A stretch of 42,975 bases of DNA, from contig JBFFXF010000022.1 in the NCBI GenBank assembly GCA_041569895.1, positions 1-42,975 on the forward strand, in the 5' to 3' direction. The notes under the pieces are model-generated. The model made no database searches. It was not told the origin of the DNA and saw only the letters and a list, made by a program, of their open reading frames with translations. This DNA is from JBFFXF01 sp041569895. Lineage in GTDB: Bacteria > Planctomycetota > UBA8108 > JACQVS01. Position numbers and translations under genes: made by a program. Shown in pieces: positions 7,056 to 16,700 of this stretch (the first letter of the stretch is position 1; each line of letters starts with the position of its first letter).

Positions 7056-8521
7056 CGAGCGCCGCGTCGATCCGCGACCGGATCCGCGACGGCAGTGTGA
7101 GTGCCAGAAGGGTGACGGAGCGGGTCCTCGCCGCGGTCGACCGCGTCAATCCCGATCTGCACGCCTACCTCGAGATCTTCCACGACTCGGCGCTCGCCTC
7201 CGCCGATGACGTCGACCGCCGTCTGGCCGCCGGCGACGATCCGGGGCCCCTCGCCGGAGTGCCCTTCTCGGTGAAGGCCAACATCACCAGCCTCGAGGGC
7301 GAGTCCACGGCCGGCAGCAAGATCCTGCGCGGTTATCGTGCGCCGTACGCGTCCACGGTCGTCCGGCGTCTCCAGGAGGCCGGCGCGATTCTCGTCGGCA
7401 AGACGAATCTGGACGAGTTCGGCATGGGATCGTCCACGGAGAACTCCGGAGTGGGGCCGACGCGCAACCCGTGGGACACGGACCGGGTTCCCGGTGGCTC
7501 CTCCGGCGGCGCGGCCGCCGCCGCGGCGGCGATTCCCGGCGTGATTCACCTCGGATCGGACACCGGCGGCTCGATCCGGCAGCCCTGCAGCTATTGCGGA
7601 GTCACCGGCCTCAAGCCCACCTACGGCCGCGTCTCGCGCTACGGGCTGCTCGCGTTCGCGAGCTCGCTCGATCAGATCGGCCCCGTCGCGGGAAGCGCCG
7701 AGGACTGCGCGCTCGCTCTCGGGCAGATTGCCGGTCGTGATCCGCTCGATTCGACCTCGGCGGACGTCCCGGTGCCGGACTATCTCTCGGAGCTCGGCAA
7801 GGGAGTCGAGGGCTTGCGTCTCGGCATTCCGCGCGAGTACTTCGTCGATGCCATCGACGCGGAGGTGCGCGAACGCGTCATGGAGGCCGTCGAGACGCTG
7901 CGCGGCCTCGGCGTCGAGGTCGAGAAGGTCTCGCTCCCGCACACCGAGTACGCCAACCCGACGTACGTCATCATCTCGGCGGCCGAGGCGAGCTCGAATC
8001 TCGCTCGTTACGACGGTGTGCACTTCGGACACCGAACGGCGCGGGCCGACGACCTGGTCGACATGTACTCGCGTTCGCGCGGCGAGGGCTTCGGCGCCGA
8101 GGTCAAGCGCAGGATCATGGTGGGGACGTTCGTCCTGAGCTCCGGTTACTATGACGCGTTCTATCTCAAGGCGATGAAGGTCCGCCGCCTGATCCGCCGC
8201 GACTTCGAGCGCGCCTTCGAGCAGGTCGACGCGATCCTGTGCCCGACGTCACCAGTGACCGCGTTTCCGCTCGGCTCGCGCCTCGACGACCCGCTCAAGC
8301 TCTACGCGGTCGACATCCTGACCGTGCCGGCCAACCTGGCGGCGATTCCCGGCATCTCGTTCCCGTGTGGACGCACGCGAGAGGGATTGCCGGTCGGGGC
8401 GCAGGTCCTCGGTCGTCCGTTCGAGGACTCCGTCGTGCTCCGCTTCGCGCACGCCTATCAGACGGAGACCGATCACCACCGCGAGCGGCCGCCTGTGTCC
8501 GCCGACGTGGAGGAGAGCTGA
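7052..8521 (+). CDS. gatA: Aspartyl/glutamyl-tRNA amidotransferase subunit A
   Basis: Amidase-signature subunit that hydrolyses glutamine and delivers ammonia to GatB. The catalytic triad is visible as K75 (PFSVKANI), S150 (VPGGSSGG) and nucleophile S174 (DTGGSIRQP). The 489-aa length is normal. The start ATG overlaps the gatC stop and the stop lies one base before the gatB start, so gatC-gatA-gatB is tightly coupled. The complete set implies an indirect pathway for Gln-tRNA and/or Asn-tRNA in this organism. Confidence 0.98.
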   Translation: MTSAASIRDRIRDGSVSARRVTERVLAAVDRVNPDLHAYLEIFHDSALASADDVDRRLAAGDDPGPLAGVPFSVKANITSLEGESTAGSKILRGYRAPYASTVVRRLQEAGAILVGKTNLDEFGMGSSTENSGVGPTRNPWDTDRVPGGSSGGAAAAAAAIPGVIHLGSDTGGSIRQPCSYCGVTGLKPTYGRVSRYGLLAFASSLDQIGPVAGSAEDCALALGQIAGRDPLDSTSADVPVPDYLSELGKGVEGLRLGIPREYFVDAIDAEVRERVMEAVETLRGLGVEVEKVSLPHTEYANPTYVIISAAEASSNLARYDGVHFGHRTARADDLVDMYSRSRGEGFGAEVKRRIMVGTFVLSSGYYDAFYLKAMKVRRLIRRDFERAFEQVDAILCPTSPVTAFPLGSRLDDPLKLYAVDILTVPANLAAIPGISFPCGRTREGLPVGAQVLGRPFEDSVVLRFAHAYQTETDHHRERPPVSADVEES

Positions 8522-8522
8522 C

Positions 8523-9977
8523 ATGGGGAGCCGAGCGCGTCCCGACTGGGAACCCGTCATCGGCCTCGAGGTGCACGTGCAGCTGCGCACGAAGTCGAAG
8601 ATGTTCTGCGGCTGCGAGAACCGCTTCGGCGCGCCACCGAACTCGCTGACGTGCCCGGTCTGTCTCGGTCACCCCGGCACGCTCCCCGTGATCAACGAGA
8701 CCGCGATCTCGTACGCCATCCTCGCCGGACTGGCCTTCGGCTGCGACATCGCGCGCTACACCAAGTTCGATCGCAAGAACTACTACTACCCCGATCTGCC
8801 GAAGAACTATCAGATCTCGCAGTTCGACTTCCCGATCTGCTCCGGTGGCGCCGTGCCCCTGCGCAGCGGTGACGAGACGCGCAGCATCCGGCTGGTGCGA
8901 ATACACCTCGAGGAGGATGCCGGCAAGAACATCCACGCCGAGGGCCGGCCGGAGAGCCTGGTCGACCTCAACCGCACCGGCACGCCGTTGCTCGAGATCG
9001 TCTCGGAGCCGGATATCCGGACTCCCGCCGAGGCCGCCGACTATCTGCGCACGCTGCGGATGACGATGCTGTACCTCGGGATCTCGGACTGCAACATGGA
9101 GGAGGGCTCGTTGCGTTGCGACTGTAACGTGTCGATCCGGCCGCGGGGCAGCGACCGGCTCGAGACCCGCACCGAGATCAAGAACATCAACTCGTTCGGA
9201 TTCGTCGCGAGCGCGCTCGACTACGAGATCGCGCGGCAGATCGACGTGCGCGAGTCGGGCGGCGAGATCGTCCAGGAGACGCGCCTCTTCGACCCCGATC
9301 GCAACGAGACCCGGTCGATGCGGGGCAAGGAGGAGGCTCACGACTACCGCTACTTTCCGGAGCCCGACCTGGCGCCGATCCGCGTCGCCGAGTCGCAGCT
9401 CGACGAGCTGCGGAGCCGCCTTCCGGGCCTCCCGTGGGAGGTCCGGCAACGCTTCGTGGAGGTCCACGGTCTGCCCGAGTATGACGCGGACGTGCTGTCC
9501 CAGCGCGACCCGGCCGTGGTGCCCTTCTTCGAGCGCTGCGTCGAGCTCTACGCGCAGCCGAAGAAGGTGTCGAACTGGGTCATCAATCACGTCTTCCAGG
9601 AGATGAACGAGCGCAAGGTCTCGCTCGAGGTGCTGGGGCTCTCCCCGGATCGGCTCGCGGAGCTCCTCGGCGCCGTCGAGCGCAACGAGGTGAGCGCCCA
9701 GAACGCGCGCGAGGTCCTTCGCAAGCTGCTCGACGCGGACCGGCCCGTCGCCGACGTGATCCGCGAGCTCGGGGTCGGCATGATCAGCGATCAGGGCGTG
9801 GTACGCGAAGCGGTGCAGGCGGCCCTCGACGCCAACCCCAGCGTGGTGCAGGACTTGCGAAACGGCAAGAAGAACGCCAGGAACTTCCTCGTGGGGCAGG
9901 TGATGAAGGCGACCCGCGGCAAGGCGAATCCGTCCGAGGTCATCGCGGTGATCGAGGAGCTGGCCGGCCTGGAGTGA
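8523..9977 (+). CDS. gatB: Aspartyl/glutamyl-tRNA amidotransferase subunit B
   Basis: The kinase/transamidase subunit: it phosphorylates the carboxylate of misacylated Glu- or Asp-tRNA and amidates it with ammonia from GatA. The 484-aa product begins WEPVIGLEVHVQLRTKSKMFCGC, has the zinc cysteine pairs CGC and CPVCLGHPGTLPVIN, then YYYPDLPKNYQISQ and the LEEDAGKNIH loop. The C-terminus has the YqeY-like tail domain (about 340-484). ATG 8523 has GGAGGAGAG eight bases upstream. It is the last gene of the rpmB-gatCAB operon, followed by a hairpin at 10045. Confidence 0.98.
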   Translation: MGSRARPDWEPVIGLEVHVQLRTKSKMFCGCENRFGAPPNSLTCPVCLGHPGTLPVINETAISYAILAGLAFGCDIARYTKFDRKNYYYPDLPKNYQISQFDFPICSGGAVPLRSGDETRSIRLVRIHLEEDAGKNIHAEGRPESLVDLNRTGTPLLEIVSEPDIRTPAEAADYLRTLRMTMLYLGISDCNMEEGSLRCDCNVSIRPRGSDRLETRTEIKNINSFGFVASALDYEIARQIDVRESGGEIVQETRLFDPDRNETRSMRGKEEAHDYRYFPEPDLAPIRVAESQLDELRSRLPGLPWEVRQRFVEVHGLPEYDADVLSQRDPAVVPFFERCVELYAQPKKVSNWVINHVFQEMNERKVSLEVLGLSPDRLAELLGAVERNEVSAQNAREVLRKLLDADRPVADVIRELGVGMISDQGVVREAVQAALDANPSVVQDLRNGKKNARNFLVGQVMKATRGKANPSEVIAVIEELAGLE

Positions 9978-10044
9978 GGGTCTCCGGAGGCGCAAATCCT
10001 GTCCAACCGCTACACAAGGGCGTGTGAATCGGACGAGGGCGGCG

Positions 10045-10078
10045 GCCTGAAGCCGATTGGATTGGCGGCTTTACAGGC
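10045..10078 (+). terminator. Hairpin downstream of gatB
   Basis: GCCTG-AAGCCG (10045-10055) pairs with CGGCTT-(TA)-CAGGC (10066-10078): 11 bp with a two-base bulge and a 10-base loop. No T-run follows. It lies 67 bases after gatB and about 90 before the next gene, so it could be a terminator or a leader structure. Confidence 0.45.
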
Positions 10079-10170
10079 GTTGTGACGGCCGTTTCCGGGC
10101 ACGACGGTTGCTCCTCTTTCCGGTGATCGGCGGGTCGTTTCCCCGAGAAAACCAGAGAAACGGAGACCGG

Positions 10171-10671
10171 ATGCTTCCCTGGAGCGTCAAGATCGAGCGA
10201 TCCGAGCATGGCGAACTCGCCGAGCGCCTCCACAAGGTGCTCAACCGGAGAGGTCCCTGCGATCTGTCCGAGGCGGCGGAGCTCGTCCGGCGCGAGGCCG
10301 GGCTCGGGTACGTCGTCGCGCGCTCGGGGGGCGGGATCTCGCTGCATGCCGCGCTCCGCGGTGAGGGCAGCAGGTCGAGCCCGCCGGTCATCCGCATCAC
10401 GCCCAGCGGACAGCGCGCCAACGAGGCGCCGGGGAAGCGTGCTCGCTGGGGCAAGGAGCACCGCAAGTGCCCCGAGTGCAAGCGCGCGCACACCCTCTCG
10501 TTCGACGGGGAGTACCCGCCGATGATCTACGGGTACCTCTGCCCGAGGACCGGCCAGGCGGTCATCTTCCGTGTCGACCGTGAGGGGTGGACGAAGTACA
10601 AGATGGGCGACGTCCGCAGCTTCGCGATCGCGCTGCCGCGCTCCGACCGCATGGCGGCGACGGCGCTGTAG
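10171..10671 (+). CDS. Hypothetical protein with zinc-ribbon-like cysteines
   Basis: I do not recognise this 166-aa product. ATG 10171 follows GGAG six bases upstream; the frame runs open further upstream but there is no better start. The N-terminal half (about 1-70) is helical and charged (HGELAERLHKVLNRRGPCDLSEAAELVRREAGLGYVVA), possibly a small winged-helix-like fold. The second half has CPEC (100-103) and a lone C124 in GYLCPRTGQA, like a degenerate zinc ribbon missing one cysteine. It is a stand-alone gene after the gat operon, facing the leftward radical SAM gene. Function unknown. Confidence 0.75.
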   Translation: MLPWSVKIERSEHGELAERLHKVLNRRGPCDLSEAAELVRREAGLGYVVARSGGGISLHAALRGEGSRSSPPVIRITPSGQRANEAPGKRARWGKEHRKCPECKRAHTLSFDGEYPPMIYGYLCPRTGQAVIFRVDREGWTKYKMGDVRSFAIALPRSDRMAATAL

Positions 10672-10697
10672 CCGCGACCGGAGCCCGCCCGCCGACG

Positions 10698-11693
10698 TCA
10701 CACCGCTCCGCCCGAGCGAGTGTCGAATCGCCACAGCCCCGCGTCGAGAGCCGACGCATACGCCGACTCGAGCTCCTGCCGCGCCGGTGCGCGGTCGATA
10801 TCGGCGTACTTCGGCCGCCCGTCGCGTGTCACGCCACCCGGCTCGTTCCCGCTCACCTGGTAGTCCGGGTGGTACTGCGCCATGACGTTGACGTAGGTGT
10901 CGGGCGAGACCTCCGTCGCCAGCCAGCGAAAGATCGCCGCCGCCTCGTCTTCCTGACCCGGCATCACCAGGTGGCGCACGAGCACGCCGCGGCGCGCGAG
11001 CCCGTCCCGCCCGAAACGCAATGGCCCGACCTGGCGGTGCATCTCGACGATCGCCTCCCGCGCGCGCTCAGGGTAGTCACGCGCCTTCGCCAGCCGTCGC
11101 GCCGTCTCCTCGCTCCAGAACTTGAAGTCCGGCATGTAGATGTCGACCAGCCCGTCGAGCAGCCGGAGGGACGAGATCGAGTCGTACGCGCTCGTGTTGT
11201 AGACGATCGGCACCCGCAGCCCGAGCGGCACCGCCGCCGCGATCGCCTCGACGACCTGGGGCGCGACGTGCTCCGGCGTCACGAAGTTCACGTTGTGGCA
11301 ACCGCGATCCTGCAGGGACAGCATGATCGAGGCGATCTCCTCGGCCGTGCATTCGCGGCCGGCGCGCTTCTGCGAGATGTCCCAGTTCTGGCAGAACACG
11401 CAGCGCAGGTTGCACAGGCTGAAGAAGATGGTCCCGGAGCCGCGGCGGCCACGCAGGCAATCCTCCTCGCCGAAGTGAGGGAACGCGCTCGCCACGATGG
11501 CGCGCCGGCCGGTGTTGCACACCTTGGTCTCGTCGGCGAGCCGGTTGATGTGGCAGTTTCGCGGGCAGGCGCAGCAGTCCTCCAGCTCGCGGAGGGCCTC
11601 CTCGACGCGCGCGGGGAGCGCGCCCGAGCGCGCCGTGGCGAGGTAGGCCGGCTCGAACTCGTCGATCACGAATTCGTCCGTCGCGACGGTCAT
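10698..11693 (-). CDS. PflX-like radical SAM protein
   Basis: Radical SAM enzyme of the uncharacterised PflX group (COG1313), related to pyruvate-formate-lyase activases. The cluster motif is C94-x3-C98-x2-C101 (FFSLCNLRCVFCQNW), followed by GCHNVNFVTPEHVAPQVVEAI and DIYMPDFKFW, all typical. An extra N-terminal cysteine cluster (C40, C41, C43, C47, C59) may hold a second metal or Fe-S centre, as is usual in this subgroup. Length is 331 aa. Its ATG overlaps the stop of the upstream membrane spermidine-synthase-like gene (ATGA), so the two are translationally coupled. No PFL-like glycyl radical enzyme is in the window, so its substrate is unknown. Confidence 0.92.
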   Translation of the reverse strand: MTVATDEFVIDEFEPAYLATARSGALPARVEEALRELEDCCACPRNCHINRLADETKVCNTGRRAIVASAFPHFGEEDCLRGRRGSGTIFFSLCNLRCVFCQNWDISQKRAGRECTAEEIASIMLSLQDRGCHNVNFVTPEHVAPQVVEAIAAAVPLGLRVPIVYNTSAYDSISSLRLLDGLVDIYMPDFKFWSEETARRLAKARDYPERAREAIVEMHRQVGPLRFGRDGLARRGVLVRHLVMPGQEDEAAAIFRWLATEVSPDTYVNVMAQYHPDYQVSGNEPGGVTRDGRPKYADIDRAPARQELESAYASALDAGLWRFDTRSGGAV

Positions 11694-13477
11694 CTGCGGT
11701 TCACCACTTCGGTCAGGAGTTGCTCCACGGGCGCGTGATCGTCCGTGAGGAGCAGTCCGCGCGAGCGCTCACGAAGAGCGACCCGGTGGTCGACGGTCAG
11801 CAGCGACCCGGTGAACGAGGTCGGCCCTTCAACCGTCGGCAGGTCATCGATGTCGAGCTCTCGCAGCGACCCCACGACGACGAACGTGTCGCGATCGTCC
11901 GGCTCCTCGCCGGGGCCGCTGTCGGTGTTCGCGAAGGCGTAGACGTGGGGGAAGACCTCCTCGAACGTGTTGATCACCGCGCCGAGGAACTTGCCCGAGG
12001 CGTAGATGTCGATGACGTTGATCATGTAGACGCCTCGCCCGGGCGTCAGGATCTCGCGCACGCGCCGGTTGAACTCGACCGTCGTCAGGTGAAAGGGCAC
12101 GGTGAAGTCGTTGAACGCATCCCCGAAGACGAAGTCGAACGTCACGCCCTTCCCGGATCGCCGGGCGCGCACGAGGTCCTCGACGTGGTTCCTCGCGTCG
12201 ATGTTCCTGATCCACATGACGTTCTCATCCGGCGGGATCTGGTCGAGAGACCGGACGACGACCGCTTCCTCCGGCGACAGACCGAAGGCCACGAAGTTGG
12301 CCAGCGTCACCGCCGGATCGATCTCCGCGACCTGGATGTGGCTTCCCGGATAGTGCCTGCGGACGAAGCGAGGAAACACGAAGCCACCGCCGCCGATGAA
12401 GAGCGCGCTGACGGCCTCGCCCGGCGGCGTCGCCCTGAACATCACGGCGCGGTAGGCCTCCTCGTAGTCGTAGTGGAGGTCGTCGATGTCCTCGAGGTCG
12501 ATGCTCGAGTGAAGCAGGCTGTCGAGACGCAGCTCGTGCGACACGGATGGGTCATCGTCGTCGTCGGACTCGTGCCGCGAGACCCGGATGTAGGAGTACT
12601 GGCTCTCGTCGACCCACGTCACGCTGTCGTCGAGATCCTCGCGATCGAGCACGCGGACCGAGCCCTCGTTCCACACCACGCGCCATGGGCCGTCCCACGT
12701 TCCCGACGACGCGAAGTACACCGACAGCAAGAAGACCGGCGGAGCCACCGCGGCGACGATCGGCGACGCGAAGAGGCAGCCGACGAGGGCCAGCACGACC
12801 GCAACGCCGATGACGATCGCGATGGTCCCGAACGCGGCGACCAGGTAGAACCCGGTCGCGAATGTGCCGGCGATGCTCCCGAGAGCGCCCCACGCGTAGA
12901 CGTTGCCGACCGTCCGCCCGGTCGAGTAACCGAGATCGAGCGCCATCTTCGCGACCACCGGTCCGATCAATCCCAGCAGGAGCGACGGGAGCGAGAAGAC
13001 GACGAGCACGTGCAGGAAGATGCGCAGCGACCACGGCACGTCCTTCAGCGTGTCCCACCCCATCAGCATCAACCACCCGCCCCGGAAGAGCCCGGGATCC
13101 TCCGCACTCCAGTCCCACCCGCCGACCCAGTCGTTGAGAAACGGGATCGCCAGCGAGCCGGCCGCCGCCAGCAGGAAGAGCGCCGCGAGCGACGTGCGGG
13201 CGCGAAAGGCATCGGCCACTCGACCGCCGACCCAGTTGCCGATGGTGATCCCCCCGAGCACCACGCCGATGACCGCCGTCCACGTGTAGAGGGATGCCCC
13301 GACGTGTCGCGCGATGATCCTGCCAGCGACGAGCTCCAGCGTCATGATGCAGAAGCTCGCTATGAACGCGGTGAGGCAGGGGATGAGCCAGTCGAGGATC
13401 CGGCGGCGTGACCTCGCTGGAGGCGACTGCGGAGACGCGGCGCCCCCGAGGGTGAACGTATCGCGGAATTCATTCAT
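11690..13477 (-). CDS. Membrane-embedded spermidine synthase-like protein
   Basis: The 595-aa protein has an N-terminal polytopic domain (about eight hydrophobic segments, residues 20-270) fused to a C-terminal Rossmann domain like polyamine aminopropyltransferases. Visible there are the SAM-binding glycine loop ALFIGGGGFVFPRF, the acidic strand end VAEIDPAV, and FDFVFGDAFNDFTVPFHL, which matches the DAF(D/N) active-site region. Such fused proteins are widespread but rarely characterised; a true polyamine substrate is not shown. A short acidic run (ESDDDDDPS) sits between the domains. I chose ATG 13477 (MNEFRDTFTL); the frame runs on upstream with low-complexity sequence. Shine-Dalgarno is weak. 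It is coupled to the downstream PflX-like gene. Confidence 0.88.
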   Translation of the reverse strand: MNEFRDTFTLGGAASPQSPPARSRRRILDWLIPCLTAFIASFCIMTLELVAGRIIARHVGASLYTWTAVIGVVLGGITIGNWVGGRVADAFRARTSLAALFLLAAAGSLAIPFLNDWVGGWDWSAEDPGLFRGGWLMLMGWDTLKDVPWSLRIFLHVLVVFSLPSLLLGLIGPVVAKMALDLGYSTGRTVGNVYAWGALGSIAGTFATGFYLVAAFGTIAIVIGVAVVLALVGCLFASPIVAAVAPPVFLLSVYFASSGTWDGPWRVVWNEGSVRVLDREDLDDSVTWVDESQYSYIRVSRHESDDDDDPSVSHELRLDSLLHSSIDLEDIDDLHYDYEEAYRAVMFRATPPGEAVSALFIGGGGFVFPRFVRRHYPGSHIQVAEIDPAVTLANFVAFGLSPEEAVVVRSLDQIPPDENVMWIRNIDARNHVEDLVRARRSGKGVTFDFVFGDAFNDFTVPFHLTTVEFNRRVREILTPGRGVYMINVIDIYASGKFLGAVINTFEEVFPHVYAFANTDSGPGEEPDDRDTFVVVGSLRELDIDDLPTVEGPTSFTGSLLTVDHRVALRERSRGLLLTDDHAPVEQLLTEVVNRR

Positions 13478-13529
13478 GAGTCTCTGAGGTTTCGATCCGG
13501 GACGTGGCCCCGCGCCACGCGCAGGCTCG

Positions 13530-13535
13530 ACTATA
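13530..13535 (-). promoter_or_regulatory. Candidate -10 box for the spermidine synthase/radical SAM pair
   Basis: Minus-strand TATAGT about 55 bases before the ATG at 13477, in a GC-rich setting. No good -35 lies 16-18 bases upstream, so an extended or activator-dependent promoter is only possible. Confidence 0.3.
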
Positions 13536-13738
13536 AACGGTCCACCGGGGGGCCGCCAGTGGGAAGGGACCGGCGTGAGGGCTCGGGTCTGTTCAGGGCT
13601 CGCGCCAGCGTCAGGGGACACGCCGCCGCTACAATTTCCCGTGCTCCTTTTCTTTGCCGATCGTGAAAGGAGCACCAGGACACTTCTCTCACGCAAGCCC
13701 TTCGGACACCGCAGAGCCCCGCTCCTTCAACAGCTAAA

Positions 13739-13771
13739 CCTGGTTTTTCTCACTCCGAGAGAAAAACCAGG
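13739..13771 (-). terminator. Strong hairpin at the end of the three-gene operon
   Basis: CCTGGTTTTTCTC (13739-13751) and GAGAAAAACCAGG (13759-13771) form a perfect 13-bp stem with a 7-base loop. It begins one base after the TAA of the leftward TPR/propeller gene and is AT-richer than anything around it. On the minus strand a short TTT follows the stem. Confidence 0.75.
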
Positions 13772-13772
13772 G

Positions 13773-16700
13773 TTAGCGGCGGAAGGCCGCGACCGTGCCC
13801 TGGTCGTCGACGAGCGCCAGGATCTCGGCGTTGTCCGCCGCGGAGACGATTCGCGTCTTCTCGCGGTGGAACCTCCAGAGGGGCTTCAGCGTCTCCGGGT
13901 CGACGACCATGAAGGATCCATCGGGACAGAAGAATCCAAGCGATTGGGCGAGCTCGACGACCCGCGTGAAAGGCCGCACGAGCCGATCGAAGTCGTGCCG
14001 CGCGAGGACTGCGTTGGTCAGGGGGTCGATCTCGAGAATGACGCCGCTGCTCTCCGACAGCAGAATCCGGCGCGAGCGCTCGAGCAACGCCGCCGCCCGC
14101 TCGCCGTCGGGCGGGCGCCGCCACTGGATGTTGCCGCTCTCCCCGTCGAGGGCGATGATCTCGCCCCGGGCGGTCTCGAGGACGAAGATGTCGGTGCCGG
14201 ACGTGCCCATGACGACCGGACCCTGCGAGTACTTTCCGCGAAACGCGCTCTTCCAGACGACGCGCCCGCTCTCGGTCTCGAGCCGGTAGACCACGCCCGA
14301 GCTCCCGAGCATGGTGATCTCCCCCGGACCGCACGGGGCGATTCGCACCGGCGTCTCCGGGATGCGCGTCGAGCGCATGGTGTGGGCGAGCGGCACCCAC
14401 GTGATCACCTTGTCGCTCGAGGTGCCGAAGAGCACCGAGCTGCCGTCCTCCCGCGTCACCAGCGGGGTCTGGATGAAGCCGTCGACCTCGACGGTCTCCG
14501 CCACCCGCGAATCACCGTCGATCCTGAACGAGAGGATCTTCTTATTGTTGAGCGGCAGGTAGAAGTGCGGCCGGCGCACGAGAATCGGCGCGCTCGGCGC
14601 GATGAGCGCCGGCGGATCGTGCATCCACTGCCTGGCGCCGCGTTCCAGATCGATGACGTGGAGACTCCCCTTCGAGTCGACGTAGAACAGTCGGTTCTCG
14701 GTGACGCGCAGCGGGAACGCGCCCGGCGGCGGTAGCTGCGCCGACCAGAGCGGCAGCTGGTTGAAGAAGATCACCGCGGCGGGCCCGGCTTCCGCGGCCA
14801 CCTTCACGACCACCGGGTCGTATCCCGGCGGGTTGAGGCGGAACGTGCGCGTGCCGCTCGGCGGCATCTGGAGTCGTCGCGGGAGCTTGTCGAGCGCGTC
14901 GGCCACCTGTCGCGGCACGGTGATGACCTCGACGGGAAACGTCACGCCCTCGGCCGCGCTCGCCACCTGGTAGTGCGAGATCAGCTGCTCGATCAGACGG
15001 TGCGCCGTCGCCAGATCGCCCCTGGCGACCGCCTCGTCCGCACGGGCGCGAAGCTCGGTCGCCTCTCGCTCGTAGTTCTTGAAGCGCCGGATCTCGGCCT
15101 CCGCCTGCTGGCGCCAGGTGTCGTCCTCGTCGAGGACGAGCAGCTTCTCCAGCATGGCGATCGCCTCGGTCTCGTCGCCCTTGTTGAAGAGCGCCCGACC
15201 GTCCTCGATCAGTTTCTTCTTCTTGTGATTCCTCAGGCGCTCGATCTGGACCGCGCTGTCCATGTACTCCTTCTCGAGCTTCTCGGCCTGCCACGCGAGC
15301 ACACTGAAGCGGAAGCGCTGCTGGAACTCGGTGGCCAGGCGCGACAGCTCGCGCAGCTTGGTCTCCCGCCCGGACTCGACGAGGTCGACGTTCGAGGGGT
15401 CGACCGACGCGTAGATCAGGTAGCGCTCACTGGAGATCTGCTGGAACTCGAAGAATGCCCAGAGCTGGTAGAGCGTGATGGCGAGAATCACCAGCAGCGC
15501 CGCGGTGCTCACCAGTCGGCGGCCGACGCCTCGCGACTCCCTCTTGCGCACGCGGCCCATGCTCTTCGCCAGCCGGCGAAGGTGACGGCGGCCGGGGTCG
15601 AGCCGCAATACCTTGTCGATCAGGTCGAGACCCTGCGTCGTCTGCCCACCGTCGAGGTAATGGCGCGCCAGCTTCTCCATCTCGTCCGCGGCCTCGGGAC
15701 GCATTCCGAAGTCGAGGTAGAGGTTGATCAGCTTCTTCTGGAAGATCGCCTCGCCCTCGCAGCGCGAGCACACGTGCCGGAGGATCTCGACGGCGAACTC
15801 GGCGTTCCCCGAGTCACGACTGACGTTCGCGGCGCGGTCGCACAGGTCCGCGACGTCGTTGAGCATCCCCTTCGATATGTAGAGATCGAGCAGGGCGTGG
15901 AAGAGCTCACGGTTGTCGGGATAGAGCTGCAACGCCTTGTTGTACAGCGCCGCCGCGTCGTTGATCTTCCCCTCCGCGCGCGCCTCCTCGGCGTTCTCCC
16001 GGTAGATGCGGATGATCTTGTCCGAGATCAGCGGCTCGTCCCGGCTCAGCGAGAACGCCTTCTGGTACGCGCGGATCGCCAGCGCCTTGCGCCCCATCTG
16101 GTAGAGCGTGTCGCCGATGAAGTTGTACTGGACGACCGCCTCGTTGTTCCTGCCGAGTCGCTCGGCCAGCGCCGCGTACCCCTCGCGCGCCTTGAGCTCG
16201 TCCGTCCCGTACTTGATGGCGTTCTTGAAGTACGGGACGTATCTCGTGGCCTCGTCCTGCGACAGTCGGTGCGGATCGATTCCCTGGATCTCGGGGACGA
16301 TGGTCTTCTTGATCCAGCCCTCGACGAGGAGCTGGGAGATCCGCCGCTCGACGTAGTACTTGAAGAGGAAGCTGTCGTCGATGATCGATCGCAGCGTGCG
16401 GAATCCGTCGAGCAGCTCGAGGATCTTGCGATAGCCGAACTGCAGCCCGGGGTTCTGGCGGCTCGCCATCCCCTTCTCCGTGATGACGAAGACCTCCTCG
16501 TCGGCGGGAACGAGAAGGCTCATCGACTGCAGCTTCTTGAGGCGGTTGCGCACCAGCTCGAGGAAGCCCTCGAGCTTGGTCGGGTACTGGAAGGTCACCC
16601 CGGTCTCGCCGATCAGCGCTTCGGGGACGTGACCCTCCTGGAACCGGAAGCTTCCGGAGTCGAGGAGCCGCGCGAAGATCTCCTCCTTCAAGTGCAGCGA

